Notes: generated by a model from the sequence alone, not told the origin. Counted from the stretch's first letter, positions 15,893 through 25,199 are shown. The stretch: 41,281 nucleotides of DNA from Pelagibacterium lentulum (GCF_003992625.1 NZ_RZMW01000016.1:1-41281); one strand, 5' to 3'. Made by a program: numbers and translations.

Positions 15893-17778
15893 TGGGCAGG
15901 CTCAGCAAGGCTTTCAAAGGTTTGTGGGATCGCTGCCGCTCTGAGCGTCATTGTGAAGATCGCGCCGCCTTCGGCATGATTTTCGACGTGCAGGTCGCCG
16001 CCAAAGTCCTTGACGATATTGTAGGAAATGGAAAGCCCTAACCCCAGCCCTTTGCCGACGCCCTTGGTGGTGAAGAACGGATCGAATATGCGCTCGGCGA
16101 GAGTCGCGGGCACTCCGGGGCCATGATCGCGCACCGCAATCGTTACGGTGTCGCCATCGCTGCTGGCGGTAAGCGTCACGCGGCGATCCGCCTGTTCGGC
16201 AACGGTGTCGACCGCATTGGTCAAAATATTGACCAGCACCTGTTGAAGCCGCACAGGGCCGCAATGGATGAAGATTGGCTTAGGTCCAAGATCAATCTCC
16301 AGTGCCACGCGGGATGATCTTATATGCCAGTCGACAATTTCGAGCGTGTCGTTCACCACGTCTTCGAGGTTGACGATTGCCAGCTTCTGGTTCGGCTTAC
16401 GGGCGAAATTGCGCAAATGGCGAGAGATCGAGGCCATGCGATCGATCAGTGCGGTAATGCGCGAGACATTGTTGCTGGCTTCCGGCACCCGCCCGCGTTC
16501 GATGAGCACAAGGGCGTTGTCCGCGTAATTGCGCGCGGCGGCCAAGGGCTGATTGAACTCATGGGAGAGTGCTGCCGACATCTGTCCGAGTGCTGCCAGC
16601 TTGCCAGCCTGAACCAGATCGTTCTGGGTCTGGCGCAACGCGGCTTCTGTGGCACGGCGTTCGGCAACCTCGGCCTCGAGTTGCTTGTTCACCGTTGCCA
16701 GTTCGGCAGTACGCTCTTTGACGCGGCGCTCCAGTTGATCGCGCGCCTCATGCTGCATCTGCATACGCTCGCGCAAGCGTGCCTGGCGCTGCAGATAAAT
16801 CGCTGCTGCCATTGTTGCGAGCCCCACGACGAGCAGTAATACAACGATCGTCGTGACAGCCTGCGCACGCGCGGAGGCGGTGTCGAGCAGCACCTTCACC
16901 GTCCAGTCTGCTTCCGGCATCGGTTCGGTGAGCATGAGATATTCGCGTGTTTCGCCAGTCTGCATTTCCACTTCCATCAATTCGTGATGGTCTTGGAAAT
17001 GCGTGCGCGTTACCGGCAGGTCGCGCAATTCCGCATCGGCGTAGCGGCGGGTTTCCGCCGTGCGGGCCAAACGCTCTTCGGTCAGCGGCAAAATGCCTGA
17101 GAACAGCCAATCGGGCTGGCCGGTCATGAAGATTATGCCTTCGGGATCGGTCACGATGATTTCGTAATCGCCGCCGCGCCATGTATCCTCGATCGCGTCC
17201 ACATCGACCTTGAGCACCACGACGGCCTCGACAACGCCGTCGATCCAGACGGGAGCGCCGAAATAATAGCCGCGCTTGAGTGATGTGGTGCCCAGCGCAA
17301 AGAAGCGCCCTTCGCCGCCCGCCAAGGCGTTGGAAAAATAGGGGCGGTAGCTGAAGTTGCCGCCGACAAAGGACGTGTCGGTATCGAAATTGGATGCCAC
17401 AATCGTGTTGCCATCGGGCATCATTACGTAAAGGTCAGAGGACTCAAGGAGTTCATTGACTTCCTTGAGATAGTGATTCATCTCGTCCACAAGGTCAGGA
17501 TCGTCGGGGTTGGCAACCAGCAGCTTGATGTCGTCATAGTCGGCAAGAAGCTGAGGCAGGCGTTCGAAGCGCGCCATTTGCCCCCGCAGTGCTGCAACTG
17601 CCAGGCGCAGCGTATTCTGGCCGCGCGCTTCGGCCTCATTGAAATAGATGCGCGTGAAATAGGTGCCGCCAAGTGTGCCGATGGCCACCATGACAGCGCA
17701 GGCGATGGCAGCCAGCCACAACCATTGCGGGTTGAAGCGGGATCTTTCGCCAATCGTGTGGGCTGCATTCAGGCTCAT
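15889..17778 (-). CDS. dctB: Sensor histidine kinase, DctB type
   Basis: 629 residues. TM1 (about 19-41) and TM2 (about 308-329) flank a large periplasmic sensor region of the double-PAS/dCache kind, with FSYRPYFSNALAGGEGRFFALGTTSLKRGYYF resembling the ligand-facing part of DctB. A cytoplasmic coiled coil (335-390) leads to the HisKA domain with phospho-acceptor His406 in ALSHEFNQPL. The ATPase domain follows (NILTNAVDTV, RDHGPGVP, GKGLGLGLS). DctB proteins sense dicarboxylates; because this one sits with a TAXI transporter and gluconate genes, its ligand may differ (inference). Confidence 0.9.
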   Translation of the reverse strand: MSLNAAHTIGERSRFNPQWLWLAAIACAVMVAIGTLGGTYFTRIYFNEAEARGQNTLRLAVAALRGQMARFERLPQLLADYDDIKLLVANPDDPDLVDEMNHYLKEVNELLESSDLYVMMPDGNTIVASNFDTDTSFVGGNFSYRPYFSNALAGGEGRFFALGTTSLKRGYYFGAPVWIDGVVEAVVVLKVDVDAIEDTWRGGDYEIIVTDPEGIIFMTGQPDWLFSGILPLTEERLARTAETRRYADAELRDLPVTRTHFQDHHELMEVEMQTGETREYLMLTEPMPEADWTVKVLLDTASARAQAVTTIVVLLLVVGLATMAAAIYLQRQARLRERMQMQHEARDQLERRVKERTAELATVNKQLEAEVAERRATEAALRQTQNDLVQAGKLAALGQMSAALSHEFNQPLAAARNYADNALVLIERGRVPEASNNVSRITALIDRMASISRHLRNFARKPNQKLAIVNLEDVVNDTLEIVDWHIRSSRVALEIDLGPKPIFIHCGPVRLQQVLVNILTNAVDTVAEQADRRVTLTASSDGDTVTIAVRDHGPGVPATLAERIFDPFFTTKGVGKGLGLGLSISYNIVKDFGGDLHVENHAEGGAIFTMTLRAAAIPQTFESLAEPAQ

Positions 17779-17834
17779 GGCGATAACTTAGTCTGATCGA
17801 AGCGAAAGTGGAATTGGCAAATCGGATGGGTTTG

Positions 17835-18365
17835 TCACTCTATGCTTGCGCTGATTTCTCCAACGAGTTCATCAATCGATTTTGCCACATCGAATGTCAG
17901 GCCCAATTCATCGGCTTCAAACATTTCCAGGGTTGCGAACTGACTGTCGAGCAGGGCAGCGGGCATGAAGTGACCGGGGCGGTTTGCCTGGCGTTCGGCG
18001 ATCACGGCCTTGTCGCCATGGAGCAACACGAACAGGACCGGTTCGTCCGCTTTTTCGGTAATGAAGTCCCGATAGGCCCGCTTGAGGGCCGAGCAGGCGC
18101 AAAAGACCCGGCCATTGTCATTGGCAGTCTCGCGCATCTTTTCTGCGACGATCTTGAGCCATGGCCAGCGGTCTTCGTCCTCGAGCGGCGCGCCGCCACG
18201 CATCTTGTCCACATTGGACGGGGGGTGCAGATGATCGGCATCTATGAAGGCGGCGCCCGTCTTTTCGGCCAAAGCCTCACCGATTGTGGACTTGCCCGAA
18301 CCCGATACGCCCATAACGATGATGAGGCGAACTTCAGAGAGTGGCTGAGATTGCGCCATCGACAT
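17835..18365 (-). CDS. gntK: Gluconokinase
   Basis: 176 residues of the GntK/IdnK family, which phosphorylates D-gluconate to 6-phosphogluconate with ATP. Visible are the P-loop GVSGSGKST (19-27), the gluconate-binding block FIDADHLHPPSNVDKMRGG, LEDEDRWPWL, CSALKRAYRD, and the late RPGHFMPAALLDSQFATLE block. The start overlaps the end of the upstream SDR gene by about 30 bases; an ATG at 18359 is equally possible, and neither has a clear ribosome-binding site, so coupling to the SDR is likely. The product feeds Gnd, encoded divergently 1 kb away. Confidence 0.94.
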   Translation of the reverse strand: MSMAQSQPLSEVRLIIVMGVSGSGKSTIGEALAEKTGAAFIDADHLHPPSNVDKMRGGAPLEDEDRWPWLKIVAEKMRETANDNGRVFCACSALKRAYRDFITEKADEPVLFVLLHGDKAVIAERQANRPGHFMPAALLDSQFATLEMFEADELGLTFDVAKSIDELVGEISASIE

Positions 18366-19104
18366 AGAGAATGTGTCCGTTCACAAAGCTGGAAGCGTCG
18401 GAAGCAAGAAAAACGGCAGCGCCGACGAGTTCGGATACATCGCCCCACCGGGCCATGGGCGTGCGCTTTTCCAGCCATTGTGTGAACTCGGGATTGGAAA
18501 CCAGCGCTTCATTGAGTTCGGTTTTGAAATAGCCGGGGGCCAACCCGTTGATATGGAGCCCATGTTTCGCCCAGTCGGTTGCCATGCCCTTTGTGAGATT
18601 GGCCACTGCGCCTTTTGAAGCTGTATAGGGCGCAATTGTCGGCCGGGCGAGAGCCGAGTTGATCGAACAAATATTGATGATCTTGCCACGCCCCCGCGCA
18701 ATCATGTGCTTTGCAGCGGCTTGTCCGACATAGAACACGGAATTGACATTGGTGCGCATCAATTCATCGAATTTGGCAGGCGGATAGTCTTCGAGCGGTG
18801 TCCGAAACTGCATTCCCGCATTGTTGACGAGAATATCGATAGCACCGATGTCCTGCTCGAATCGGTCGATGGCGCGTTTGGCGTCCACGGGATCGGCGGC
18901 GTCGAAGGGCAATTGATGAACAGTTGCGCCGGTATCGCGCAGTTGCATCGCGGCTTCACTCAGCCGCATCTGGTTGCGGCCGTTGAGGATGATTTCAGCA
19001 CCGGCACCCGCCAGGCCTTGGGCCAGCGCAAAGCCGATTCCCCGACTCGATCCGGTGATCAGCGCCTTGCGTCCTTTCAGGGAAAATAGCTCAAGCGTAT
19101 TCAC
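18334..19104 (-). CDS. SDR-family oxidoreductase, gluconate 5-dehydrogenase-like
   Basis: A 256-residue classical short-chain dehydrogenase. It has the cofactor motif TGSSRGIG (18-25), NNAG, catalytic Ser in INICSINS and the YTASKGA active site, followed by the PGYFKTEL region. The overall sequence (NTLELFSLKGRKALITGSS start; GHILYVDGAI end) resembles gluconate 5-dehydrogenases (IdnO/Gno), which interconvert 5-ketogluconate and gluconate. The neighbouring gluconokinase supports this reading. The start is GTG at 19104 with GAGGAGA about 6 bases upstream. An ATG 5 bases upstream is out of frame. Confidence 0.85.
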   Translation of the reverse strand: MNTLELFSLKGRKALITGSSRGIGFALAQGLAGAGAEIILNGRNQMRLSEAAMQLRDTGATVHQLPFDAADPVDAKRAIDRFEQDIGAIDILVNNAGMQFRTPLEDYPPAKFDELMRTNVNSVFYVGQAAAKHMIARGRGKIINICSINSALARPTIAPYTASKGAVANLTKGMATDWAKHGLHINGLAPGYFKTELNEALVSNPEFTQWLEKRTPMARWGDVSELVGAAVFLASDASSFVNGHILYVDGAISATL

Positions 19105-19296
19105 GACATTCTCCTCCCCAACGCCCGATTGTCTGCTGCAATCGATTTCAAGGGTAAACCCATAAACTGATTGGGCGGGTTACAAAAGCCCTGGCATCCG
19201 CTAAACATTGCCCTTACCTAAGCCATTTAACGGTCCTTCATACGCGGTCTCGCGGTGCCGACAAAAGCAAACACTGTATTTTCGGGAGAATTTATC

Positions 19297-20709
19297 ATGT
19301 CACAGGCGGATATCGGGCTTATCGGGCTCGGCGTCATGGGCGAAAACCTTGCGCTCAACATTGCGGACAACGGTTACAAGGTCGCCGTCTATAATCGCAC
19401 TGCGGATAAGGTCGATTCCTTCCTTTCCGGCGCCGGAGACCTGTCTGACAATGTCATGGGCAGTGCCGATCTCGCCAAATTCGTCTCCATGCTCAAGCGT
19501 CCTCGCTCGGTTATCATCATGGTAAAGGCAGGCGGGCCGGTCGATTCCGTTATCGAGCAACTCAAGCCGCTGCTCGAAAAGGGCGACGTCATCATTGATG
19601 CGGGCAACGCCAATTATCACGACACCGTGCGCCGATTCGCCGAACTTGACGGCACGGGTATCGGCTTTCTCGGTATCGGTGTTTCAGGCGGCGAAGAGGG
19701 TGCCCGTCATGGCCCCTCCATCATGGTTGGCGGTTCGGAAGACGAATGGCACAACGCCGAAGACGTTCTCAATGCCATCGCGGCCAAGTTCGACGGGGAA
19801 TCGTGCTGCGCCTATCTGGGGACCGGTGGCGCCGGGCATTTCGTCAAGACGATCCATAATGGCATCGAATATGCCGACATGCAGATGATCGCCGAAATTT
19901 ACGGTGTGATGCGCGATGGACTGGGTATGTCGCCCGCCGAATGTGCGGATGTCTTCCGCGAATGGAACAAGGGCCCGCTCGATTCCTATCTCATCGAGAT
20001 CAGCTCCCACGTACTCGACGCAGTGGATGAGGAAAGCGGCAAGCCGCTCTTAGACATTATCGTGGATCAGGCCGGGCAGAAGGGCACAGGCCGCTGGTCG
20101 GCCATCGAGGCGCTCAATCTCGGCGTATCGGCCACCACTATCGAAGGGGCGGTTGCTGCTCGCTCGATTTCAGCCATGAAAGACGAGCGCATCGCGGGCG
20201 AAAAACTTTATGGCGCAGCGCCAAAGGGCAAGGCAAAGCTCGATCTCAAGACGCTGGAAAAAGCGCTTCTTGCTGGCAAGATCGCTGCCTATGCGCAGGG
20301 CTTTGCCGTTATGGCCAAGGCTTCGGAAGAAAATGGCTGGAACCTGCCGCTCGATCAGATCGCAAAGATCTGGCGCGCGGGCTGCATCATCCGTTCGCGT
20401 TTCCTCGATACAATCTCGCAGTCCTTTGCATCGGGCACCGCCGCAAATCTTTTGACCCAGCCAGCTTTTGTCGAGATGATGAAAGACAGCAATGGCGCGC
20501 TGCGTGAGGTCGTAGCGGGCTGCGCGATGGCGGAACTGCCCACGCCTTGCCTATCGTCGGCCTTGGCCTATTTCGACGGCTATCGGCAGGCCAATGGTAC
20601 GACCAATCTCACCCAGGGGCAGCGCGACTTTTTCGGCGCGCATGGCTTCAAGCGTTATGACAAGGAAGGCGATTTTCACCATTCCTGGCCGAGCTTGATC
20701 GAGAAATAA
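19297..20709 (+). CDS. gnd: 6-phosphogluconate dehydrogenase, decarboxylating (NADP+)
   Basis: 470 residues, the length of the long (E. coli type) enzyme. It converts 6-phosphogluconate to ribulose 5-phosphate and CO2, producing NADPH. The N-terminal Rossmann motif is GLGVMG (10-15), followed by YNRT for NADP choice. The substrate region has GVSGGEEGARHGPSIMVGG and the catalytic block FVKTIHNGIEYADMQ. The C-terminal tail has GTTNLTQGQRDFFGAHGF. The ATG at 19297 has GGGAG 8 bases upstream. It is divergent from the SDR-gntK pair across a 192-bp gap and with them forms a complete gluconate-to-pentose-phosphate route. Confidence 0.96.
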   Translation: MSQADIGLIGLGVMGENLALNIADNGYKVAVYNRTADKVDSFLSGAGDLSDNVMGSADLAKFVSMLKRPRSVIIMVKAGGPVDSVIEQLKPLLEKGDVIIDAGNANYHDTVRRFAELDGTGIGFLGIGVSGGEEGARHGPSIMVGGSEDEWHNAEDVLNAIAAKFDGESCCAYLGTGGAGHFVKTIHNGIEYADMQMIAEIYGVMRDGLGMSPAECADVFREWNKGPLDSYLIEISSHVLDAVDEESGKPLLDIIVDQAGQKGTGRWSAIEALNLGVSATTIEGAVAARSISAMKDERIAGEKLYGAAPKGKAKLDLKTLEKALLAGKIAAYAQGFAVMAKASEENGWNLPLDQIAKIWRAGCIIRSRFLDTISQSFASGTAANLLTQPAFVEMMKDSNGALREVVAGCAMAELPTPCLSSALAYFDGYRQANGTTNLTQGQRDFFGAHGFKRYDKEGDFHHSWPSLIEK

Positions 20710-21279
20710 TCAGATCGGGGAAACGCCGAACAGGATCTGGTGCAGCCAGAACACAATGGCTGCATAGATCGCCAGCCCGCCAATCACGGCAACAATATCA
20801 TTGACCGGCGTACGCGGCAACGTGCGCTGGTTTTTTTCCGGTCGGCGGACAAGAGAAATCAGATCGGCTATGGCCCAGACAAGAAAGCCGCCGAAAAGGG
20901 CAACATCGGCCAGTGTGCCATTGGCCAGAAGGTGGGCGATTGCCCACAAGATCGTGGCAATCAACATGGGATGCTTGACCCGAGCCTTGATATGCCCCGG
21001 CAGATAGGAGGCTAGCAGCAGCGGAAATACCGGGATCATCACAGCCAATGCCAGATGCCGCATACCGGTTGGCGGTGCGTAAAGCATCACCGGGTCCTGT
21101 CGCGCAATCCCGTAGCCAAAAATGATGAGCACAAACCCGACACCGGCAATGGCGGTATAGGGCCAAAGCCAAGCGCCTTCGCCCTTTTGCGCAATAATGG
21201 CCTCGCGCTGATTTGGCGCAACGATGTTGACAGAGTGCATACCGAGAAAAAGAACAAGGCCGAGGAGCAGAATCAACAT
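20710..21279 (-). CDS. NnrU family membrane protein
   Basis: 189 residues with about five hydrophobic helices (MLILLLGLVLFLGMHSV, IAGVGFVLIIFGYGIA, LALAVMIPVFPLLLASYLPG and others). The NnrU pattern is shown by FLGMHSVNIVAP near the start, PPTGMRHLALAVMIPVF, and HPMLIATILWAIAHLLANG. The family is related to isoprenylcysteine methyltransferase-like membrane proteins. Some members are linked to nitrate/nitrite respiration, but there are no denitrification genes here, so the role is open. Its stop codon abuts that of gnd with no base between. Confidence 0.85.
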   Translation of the reverse strand: MLILLLGLVLFLGMHSVNIVAPNQREAIIAQKGEGAWLWPYTAIAGVGFVLIIFGYGIARQDPVMLYAPPTGMRHLALAVMIPVFPLLLASYLPGHIKARVKHPMLIATILWAIAHLLANGTLADVALFGGFLVWAIADLISLVRRPEKNQRTLPRTPVNDIVAVIGGLAIYAAIVFWLHQILFGVSPI

Positions 21280-21336
21280 GGATATTCTCGCGTGAGGTTA
21301 GCGCGCGCGACTATAATCTGATTTTGTGCGCCATGC

Positions 21337-22734
21337 CTATTGGCCTGACGGCGGCTTATCGTTGTTGCCATTCTGATTGTTGTTATCGTTCTCGCCATTG
21401 CCGCTATTGCGTTCGTAATCGCCATCGGGATTGTCCGGGTCGGGCGGATTGACAGCCTGGCCGACAGGCGGGGTCATGGCCGGGGGCTTTCGATCCTCGC
21501 GATAGGGCTTTTGCTCTTGTCTGTAGCGCCAGCCCGCATAAAGGAACGTCATCGCACTGAGCCCAATCAGTATCCCTGCGGCAAAGAATGGAACCCCAGG
21601 GAAAAAGACAGGTGCTTCGGGTGTTGTGAAATAGGCAAAAAGCTGGGTTGCTGCGACCGGCGCGATAATTGCGGTCAGCGAGTTTGTGGCGTTGACTGCG
21701 CCTTGCAGTTCACCCTGCTGATTCTTTTTGACGTTATTGGCCAGCAGGCCGTTGATTGCCGGTACGGCGATGCCGCTGAACGATCCGATTACCAGAAAGA
21801 CCCAGAGCATGGTTACGCTTTCGACCAGCGAAACCCCGATAAAGGCAACCATTGCCAGCCCCATGCCCAAAAGCACCGTTCGGCCAACGCCGAGATATTT
21901 GATCGACGGGCCAATCAAAACGGCCTGACTGAATGCGAACAGCACACCGAAAATGCCAAGCGAACGTCCAACCTGGGAAGGCGACCAGTCGAACTGCTTG
22001 ATGGTGAAGAAGTTCCACACGTTCGGATAGGTCTGGCCGGCCAATGCAAAAAGGAACAGCGCCCCCAACAAAATAATGACAATAGGGGTCTGGCGGAATG
22101 CCATGATGGCGCCAAGGGGGTTGGCGCGCTTGAGATTGAAGCGGCGGCGCCGGAATTTCGAGAGGCTTTCGGGTAGAACGAAGAAACCGAAGACCACGTT
22201 GGCGGCGGCGACGAATGCAGCCACATAAAAGGGTGCGCGGGGCCCGAACTCACCCAATTCGCCACCGATGAAAGGACCCACGATAAAGCCCAGGCCGAAG
22301 GCTGCGCCGATCAGGCCGAAGCGCTGGGATCGCTTCTCCTTGGGCGTAATGTCGGCGACATAGGCGGTGGCGGTTCCGATCGCCGCGCCGCAAATACCCG
22401 AAAGCACGCGCCCGACAAAAAGCCAGGCCAGCGTGGGTGCCCATGCCATCAAGAGGTAGTCCGCCGAAAGACCAACCAGCGACAGCAAGAGGATCGGCCG
22501 CCGGCCCCAGCGGTCCGATAGATTTCCCAGAATCGGAGAGAAGAAGAACTGCATCGAGGCATAGACGAAAATCAGATACCCCCCGATCACCGCAGCATTG
22601 GTGACGGTCTCGCCTGTCAACTCGAGAATCAGGTTGGGCAGAACCGGAATGATGATCCCCAAACCCACGATGTCCAGAAAGACAGTTATGAGTATGAAAA
22701 CCAGGGTCAGCCGTGACTGGGGTTTAACGCGCAT
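21337..22734 (-). CDS. MFS transporter, tetracycline-resistance-type (TCR/Tet) family
   Basis: 465 residues, 12 transmembrane helices. The signature of the drug:H+ antiporter-1 group is LGNLSDRWGRRPILLLSL in the loop between helices 2 and 3, with FLDIVGLGIIIPVLP in helix 1 and GAAIGTATAYVADITPKEKR after helix 4. It probably exports a small hydrophobic compound by proton exchange; tetracycline itself is only the family's name. The C-terminal tail of about 60 residues is hydrophilic, with a low-complexity Asn/Gly/Asp stretch. The start chosen is the ATG at 22734; a TTG lies one codon earlier. The gene appears monocistronic. Confidence 0.88.
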   Translation of the reverse strand: MRVKPQSRLTLVFILITVFLDIVGLGIIIPVLPNLILELTGETVTNAAVIGGYLIFVYASMQFFFSPILGNLSDRWGRRPILLLSLVGLSADYLLMAWAPTLAWLFVGRVLSGICGAAIGTATAYVADITPKEKRSQRFGLIGAAFGLGFIVGPFIGGELGEFGPRAPFYVAAFVAAANVVFGFFVLPESLSKFRRRRFNLKRANPLGAIMAFRQTPIVIILLGALFLFALAGQTYPNVWNFFTIKQFDWSPSQVGRSLGIFGVLFAFSQAVLIGPSIKYLGVGRTVLLGMGLAMVAFIGVSLVESVTMLWVFLVIGSFSGIAVPAINGLLANNVKKNQQGELQGAVNATNSLTAIIAPVAATQLFAYFTTPEAPVFFPGVPFFAAGILIGLSAMTFLYAGWRYRQEQKPYREDRKPPAMTPPVGQAVNPPDPDNPDGDYERNSGNGENDNNNQNGNNDKPPSGQ

Positions 22735-22784
22735 CAAACTCTTTTTGTCTTGGCGTGGGCGGATCGGGGCGTTTGTTCAGGAGC

Positions 22785-22802
22785 AAGAGGCGCCGGCCTC
22801 TT
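22785..22802. terminator. Short GC-rich hairpin between monooxygenase and MFS genes
   Basis: AAGAGGC pairs with GCCTCTT around a 4-base loop. The plus strand continues TTTAGG. It lacks a proper U-tract on the minus strand, so a role in ending the monooxygenase transcript is only possible. Confidence 0.3.
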
Positions 22803-22842
22803 TAGGTTCCAGTTTTTGATGCAAACGGCTATGGCAATCATC

Positions 22843-24030
22843 TCACATTGCCGTATTCCGGGTATCGAATCCATAGAGCCAGTCCAACCGTTTAAAATGC
22901 CCATCTCCGCCTTGTGCAAGGATAACGGCATTGCGTGCCAGTGCAAAAGGCCAGCGCATGTGGAAAACCCGCCCGTTCCGGGCCGAGAGCTTCTGCACCT
23001 TTTCAACGCGCTCGCGCCGTAAGGTTTCGTATCGGGAAAAGGCGTGCGCGGCATTGGGGGAAGCGGCAAGGAGCGGCGCAAGCGTTGCAGCATCCTCAAT
23101 TGCCATTGCGGCGCCTTGCGCCTGGAAGGGCAGCATGGCATGGGCCGCATCCCCGATCAGCCCGATTGCGCCCTGGTGCCAGGCATCGATTTCAACGCTC
23201 GAAAGCACCCACGGTGTCCACGCATTGCCACCGGCTGCCAGAATTTGAGCCAGAGGACCGGATCGGGCGCGGATCGGCGGCGCGCCCTTTTCTGGCAGGG
23301 TCGCAATTCGCTTTTCGCGCTCGTTTGAGAACAGGACCACATTGATGCAGTCGCGATGTGGCAGGGGATAGACGACGCCGTGATATGAACTGCCGAGCAG
23401 GAGGCTGGTTTTATCCCGAGCCAGGGAATCCGGGAAAGCATCGGGCGCAATCAATGTCCGCCACGCGATCTTGCCGGAAAAATTGGCCTTACCCAGTTTC
23501 AGAATTTCGGTGCGTGTCACCGACTGGACGCCATCAGCGCCGACAAAGGCAAAGGCCTTTGCGCGGCGTTGCTTGCCGTCAGGTTCGGTAAAGCGCACTT
23601 CCAGTCCATCGGTGCCGGGCTCAACCGCAAAGGATGCGACCGAGAAAACGATCTCGATATTGGCAAAGCGCTTTGCCGCGCCGTAAAGCAGATCGACCAG
23701 ATCGGCCCGGTGCATGACAGCATAGGGCAGCCCGTAGCGTTTCCGCGCTGCTTGTCCCAGCGTGAGCGTTTGCAGCGGTTTTTCCGCATTGCCGGAATAA
23801 ATATCGATGCCTTCGGGCTCGAAACTGCTTGCCGCCAGCGCCTCGTCAAGTCCAAGCCGATTGAGTTCGCGGCGGGCGTTGGGGCTGATCTGGAGGCCCG
23901 CGCCAAATTCGCCAACGGCGCTATTGCGTTCGATCACCACCACATGCAGCCCGAACTTGGCTAGCCCGAGCGCAAGTGTAAGACCGGCAACGCCAGCGCC
24001 AGCGATATAAATTGTGCGGTGTGCGCTCAT
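22843..24030 (-). CDS. FAD-dependent aromatic-ring monooxygenase (salicylate hydroxylase-like)
   Basis: 395 residues of the group A flavoprotein monooxygenase family. It shows the dinucleotide motif GAGVAGL near residue 11, the DG motif VGADGVQSVTR, and the second FAD motif GLIGDAAHAMLPFQAQGAAMAIED. Such enzymes use NAD(P)H and O2 to hydroxylate aromatic or related substrates. Sequence style is closest to salicylate or 6-hydroxynicotinate-type hydroxylases, but no catabolic partners are nearby, so the substrate cannot be named. It follows the CHCC zinc-finger gene by 16 bp and is probably cotranscribed with it. No signal peptide. Confidence 0.88.
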   Translation of the reverse strand: MSAHRTIYIAGAGVAGLTLALGLAKFGLHVVVIERNSAVGEFGAGLQISPNARRELNRLGLDEALAASSFEPEGIDIYSGNAEKPLQTLTLGQAARKRYGLPYAVMHRADLVDLLYGAAKRFANIEIVFSVASFAVEPGTDGLEVRFTEPDGKQRRAKAFAFVGADGVQSVTRTEILKLGKANFSGKIAWRTLIAPDAFPDSLARDKTSLLLGSSYHGVVYPLPHRDCINVVLFSNEREKRIATLPEKGAPPIRARSGPLAQILAAGGNAWTPWVLSSVEIDAWHQGAIGLIGDAAHAMLPFQAQGAAMAIEDAATLAPLLAASPNAAHAFSRYETLRRERVEKVQKLSARNGRVFHMRWPFALARNAVILAQGGDGHFKRLDWLYGFDTRNTAM

Positions 24031-24046
24031 TCAAGCGCGAGCCCGA

Positions 24047-24292
24047 TCAGGCGTCTTCGAGATGGAATATCGCTGAAACAGGCTCGGACGTGCCTGCGGG
24101 CAGGTCGGCGTTGTAAACATAGAGCGTCGAGCAATAGGGGCACACGACCTCGTTGTCGGCGCCCATGTCGAGAAACACATGCGGATGATCGAATGGCGGC
24201 TTGGCGCCCACGCACATGAATTCCTTCGAGCCGATTTCGATACGGGCCAGGCCCTCGGTGTTGTGGAAATGCGGGGTGGTGTGCTGTGCCAT
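24047..24292 (-). CDS. CHCC-type zinc-finger protein (NDUFS6-like)
   Basis: 81 residues matching the zf-CHCC family: Cys in KEFMCVGAKPPFDHPHVFLD, a His in the same stretch, and the pair in VVCPYCSTLYVY, which together form a C-H-C-C zinc site. The family includes the Zn subunit of respiratory complex I (NDUFS6) and many small alphaproteobacterial proteins. The ATG at 24292 gives the family's usual start (MAQHTTPHFHNTEG); an ATG at 24307 is possible and neither has a strong ribosome-binding site. It lies upstream of the monooxygenase gene and divergent from the alpha/beta hydrolase. Confidence 0.85.
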   Translation of the reverse strand: MAQHTTPHFHNTEGLARIEIGSKEFMCVGAKPPFDHPHVFLDMGADNEVVCPYCSTLYVYNADLPAGTSEPVSAIFHLEDA

Positions 24293-24440
24293 GACGGATA
24301 ATTCCATTGTGCCAAATTCGGCCGGACCATACCGAGTCGATGCGACAAAGGCCAGAGGGCATGTTGGCGCATTTGAACCGGGCTGTTAAGACGTGGCATC
24401 CGGTCTGTCCCGCCCAATTGTTGAGTCGAAAGAATCGCTT

Positions 24441-25199
24441 ATGCCGACATTTGAATCCGAAGGTTTTGAAATCGCCTATGAGGTTTTTGGCGAAGGTCCG
24501 CCGATCGTTGCGGTGCATGGGTTCGGTTCCAACATCAACGTGAACTGGGTCGCGACCGGTTGGGTCGAGACCTTGACCAAGGCCGGTTATCAGGTGGTTG
24601 CGCTCGATAATCGCGGCCATGGCAATTCCGAAAAGATCTATGACCCTGCCGTTTACGGTGCCCCCGATATGGCGCGCGATGTGGCCAATCTCATCGACCA
24701 TCTGGGTTTTGAGACGGTGGCTCTCATCGGCTATTCGATGGGCGCGCGGATTTCGGCCTTTGTGTGCCTGCAAAACCCGGAAAAGGTCGCCTGCGCGATT
24801 TTCGGCGGATTGGGCGGTAATATGGTGCGCCCGATGATCGACAGCGAGGAGATCATCGCTGCGCTCAACGCACCGGCACTCTCTGAGGTGACGCACAAGA
24901 CCGGCAGACAGTTCCGCATCTTTGCCGACCACACTGGCAGCGACCGCAAGGCGCTGGCCGCCTGTATGGCCGGTTCGCGGACGCGGATTGCCGAGGACGA
25001 TGTTCGTGCGATTTCCGTGCCGGTTCTGGTTGCGGTGGGCAGTGAGGACGAGGTTGGCGGGGATCCGCAGACGCTTGCCGATATGCTGGAGCAGGGTGAG
25101 GCGCTGGTGATCGAGCGCCGCGATCACATGCGCGCAACCGGCGATCCTCAGTTCAAGAACGGCGCACTGGCGTTTCTGTCGCGGGTTTATCCCGGCTGA
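24441..25199 (+). CDS. Alpha/beta-fold hydrolase
   Basis: 252 residues. It has the oxyanion region VAVHGFGSN, the nucleophile elbow GYSMG, an acid candidate in VGSEDEVGG and a late His in RRDHMRATGD, giving a plausible Ser-Asp/Glu-His triad. The protein is close in style to short serine hydrolases annotated as alpha/beta hydrolase or 3-oxoadipate enol-lactonase-like; substrate unknown. The ATG at 24441 starts the domain directly (MPTFESEGFEIAYEVFGEG), so upstream in-frame starts are not needed. Its 3' end overlaps the convergent ABC permease gene by 13 bases. Confidence 0.87.
   Translation: MPTFESEGFEIAYEVFGEGPPIVAVHGFGSNINVNWVATGWVETLTKAGYQVVALDNRGHGNSEKIYDPAVYGAPDMARDVANLIDHLGFETVALIGYSMGARISAFVCLQNPEKVACAIFGGLGGNMVRPMIDSEEIIAALNAPALSEVTHKTGRQFRIFADHTGSDRKALAACMAGSRTRIAEDDVRAISVPVLVAVGSEDEVGGDPQTLADMLEQGEALVIERRDHMRATGDPQFKNGALAFLSRVYPG

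Noticed and set aside
24027-25127. Long minus-strand open frame opposite the alpha/beta hydrolase
   Set aside because: Antisense shadow: the plus strand has the GYSMG elbow and family pattern, and the long minus frame also runs through the zinc-finger gene in another frame.
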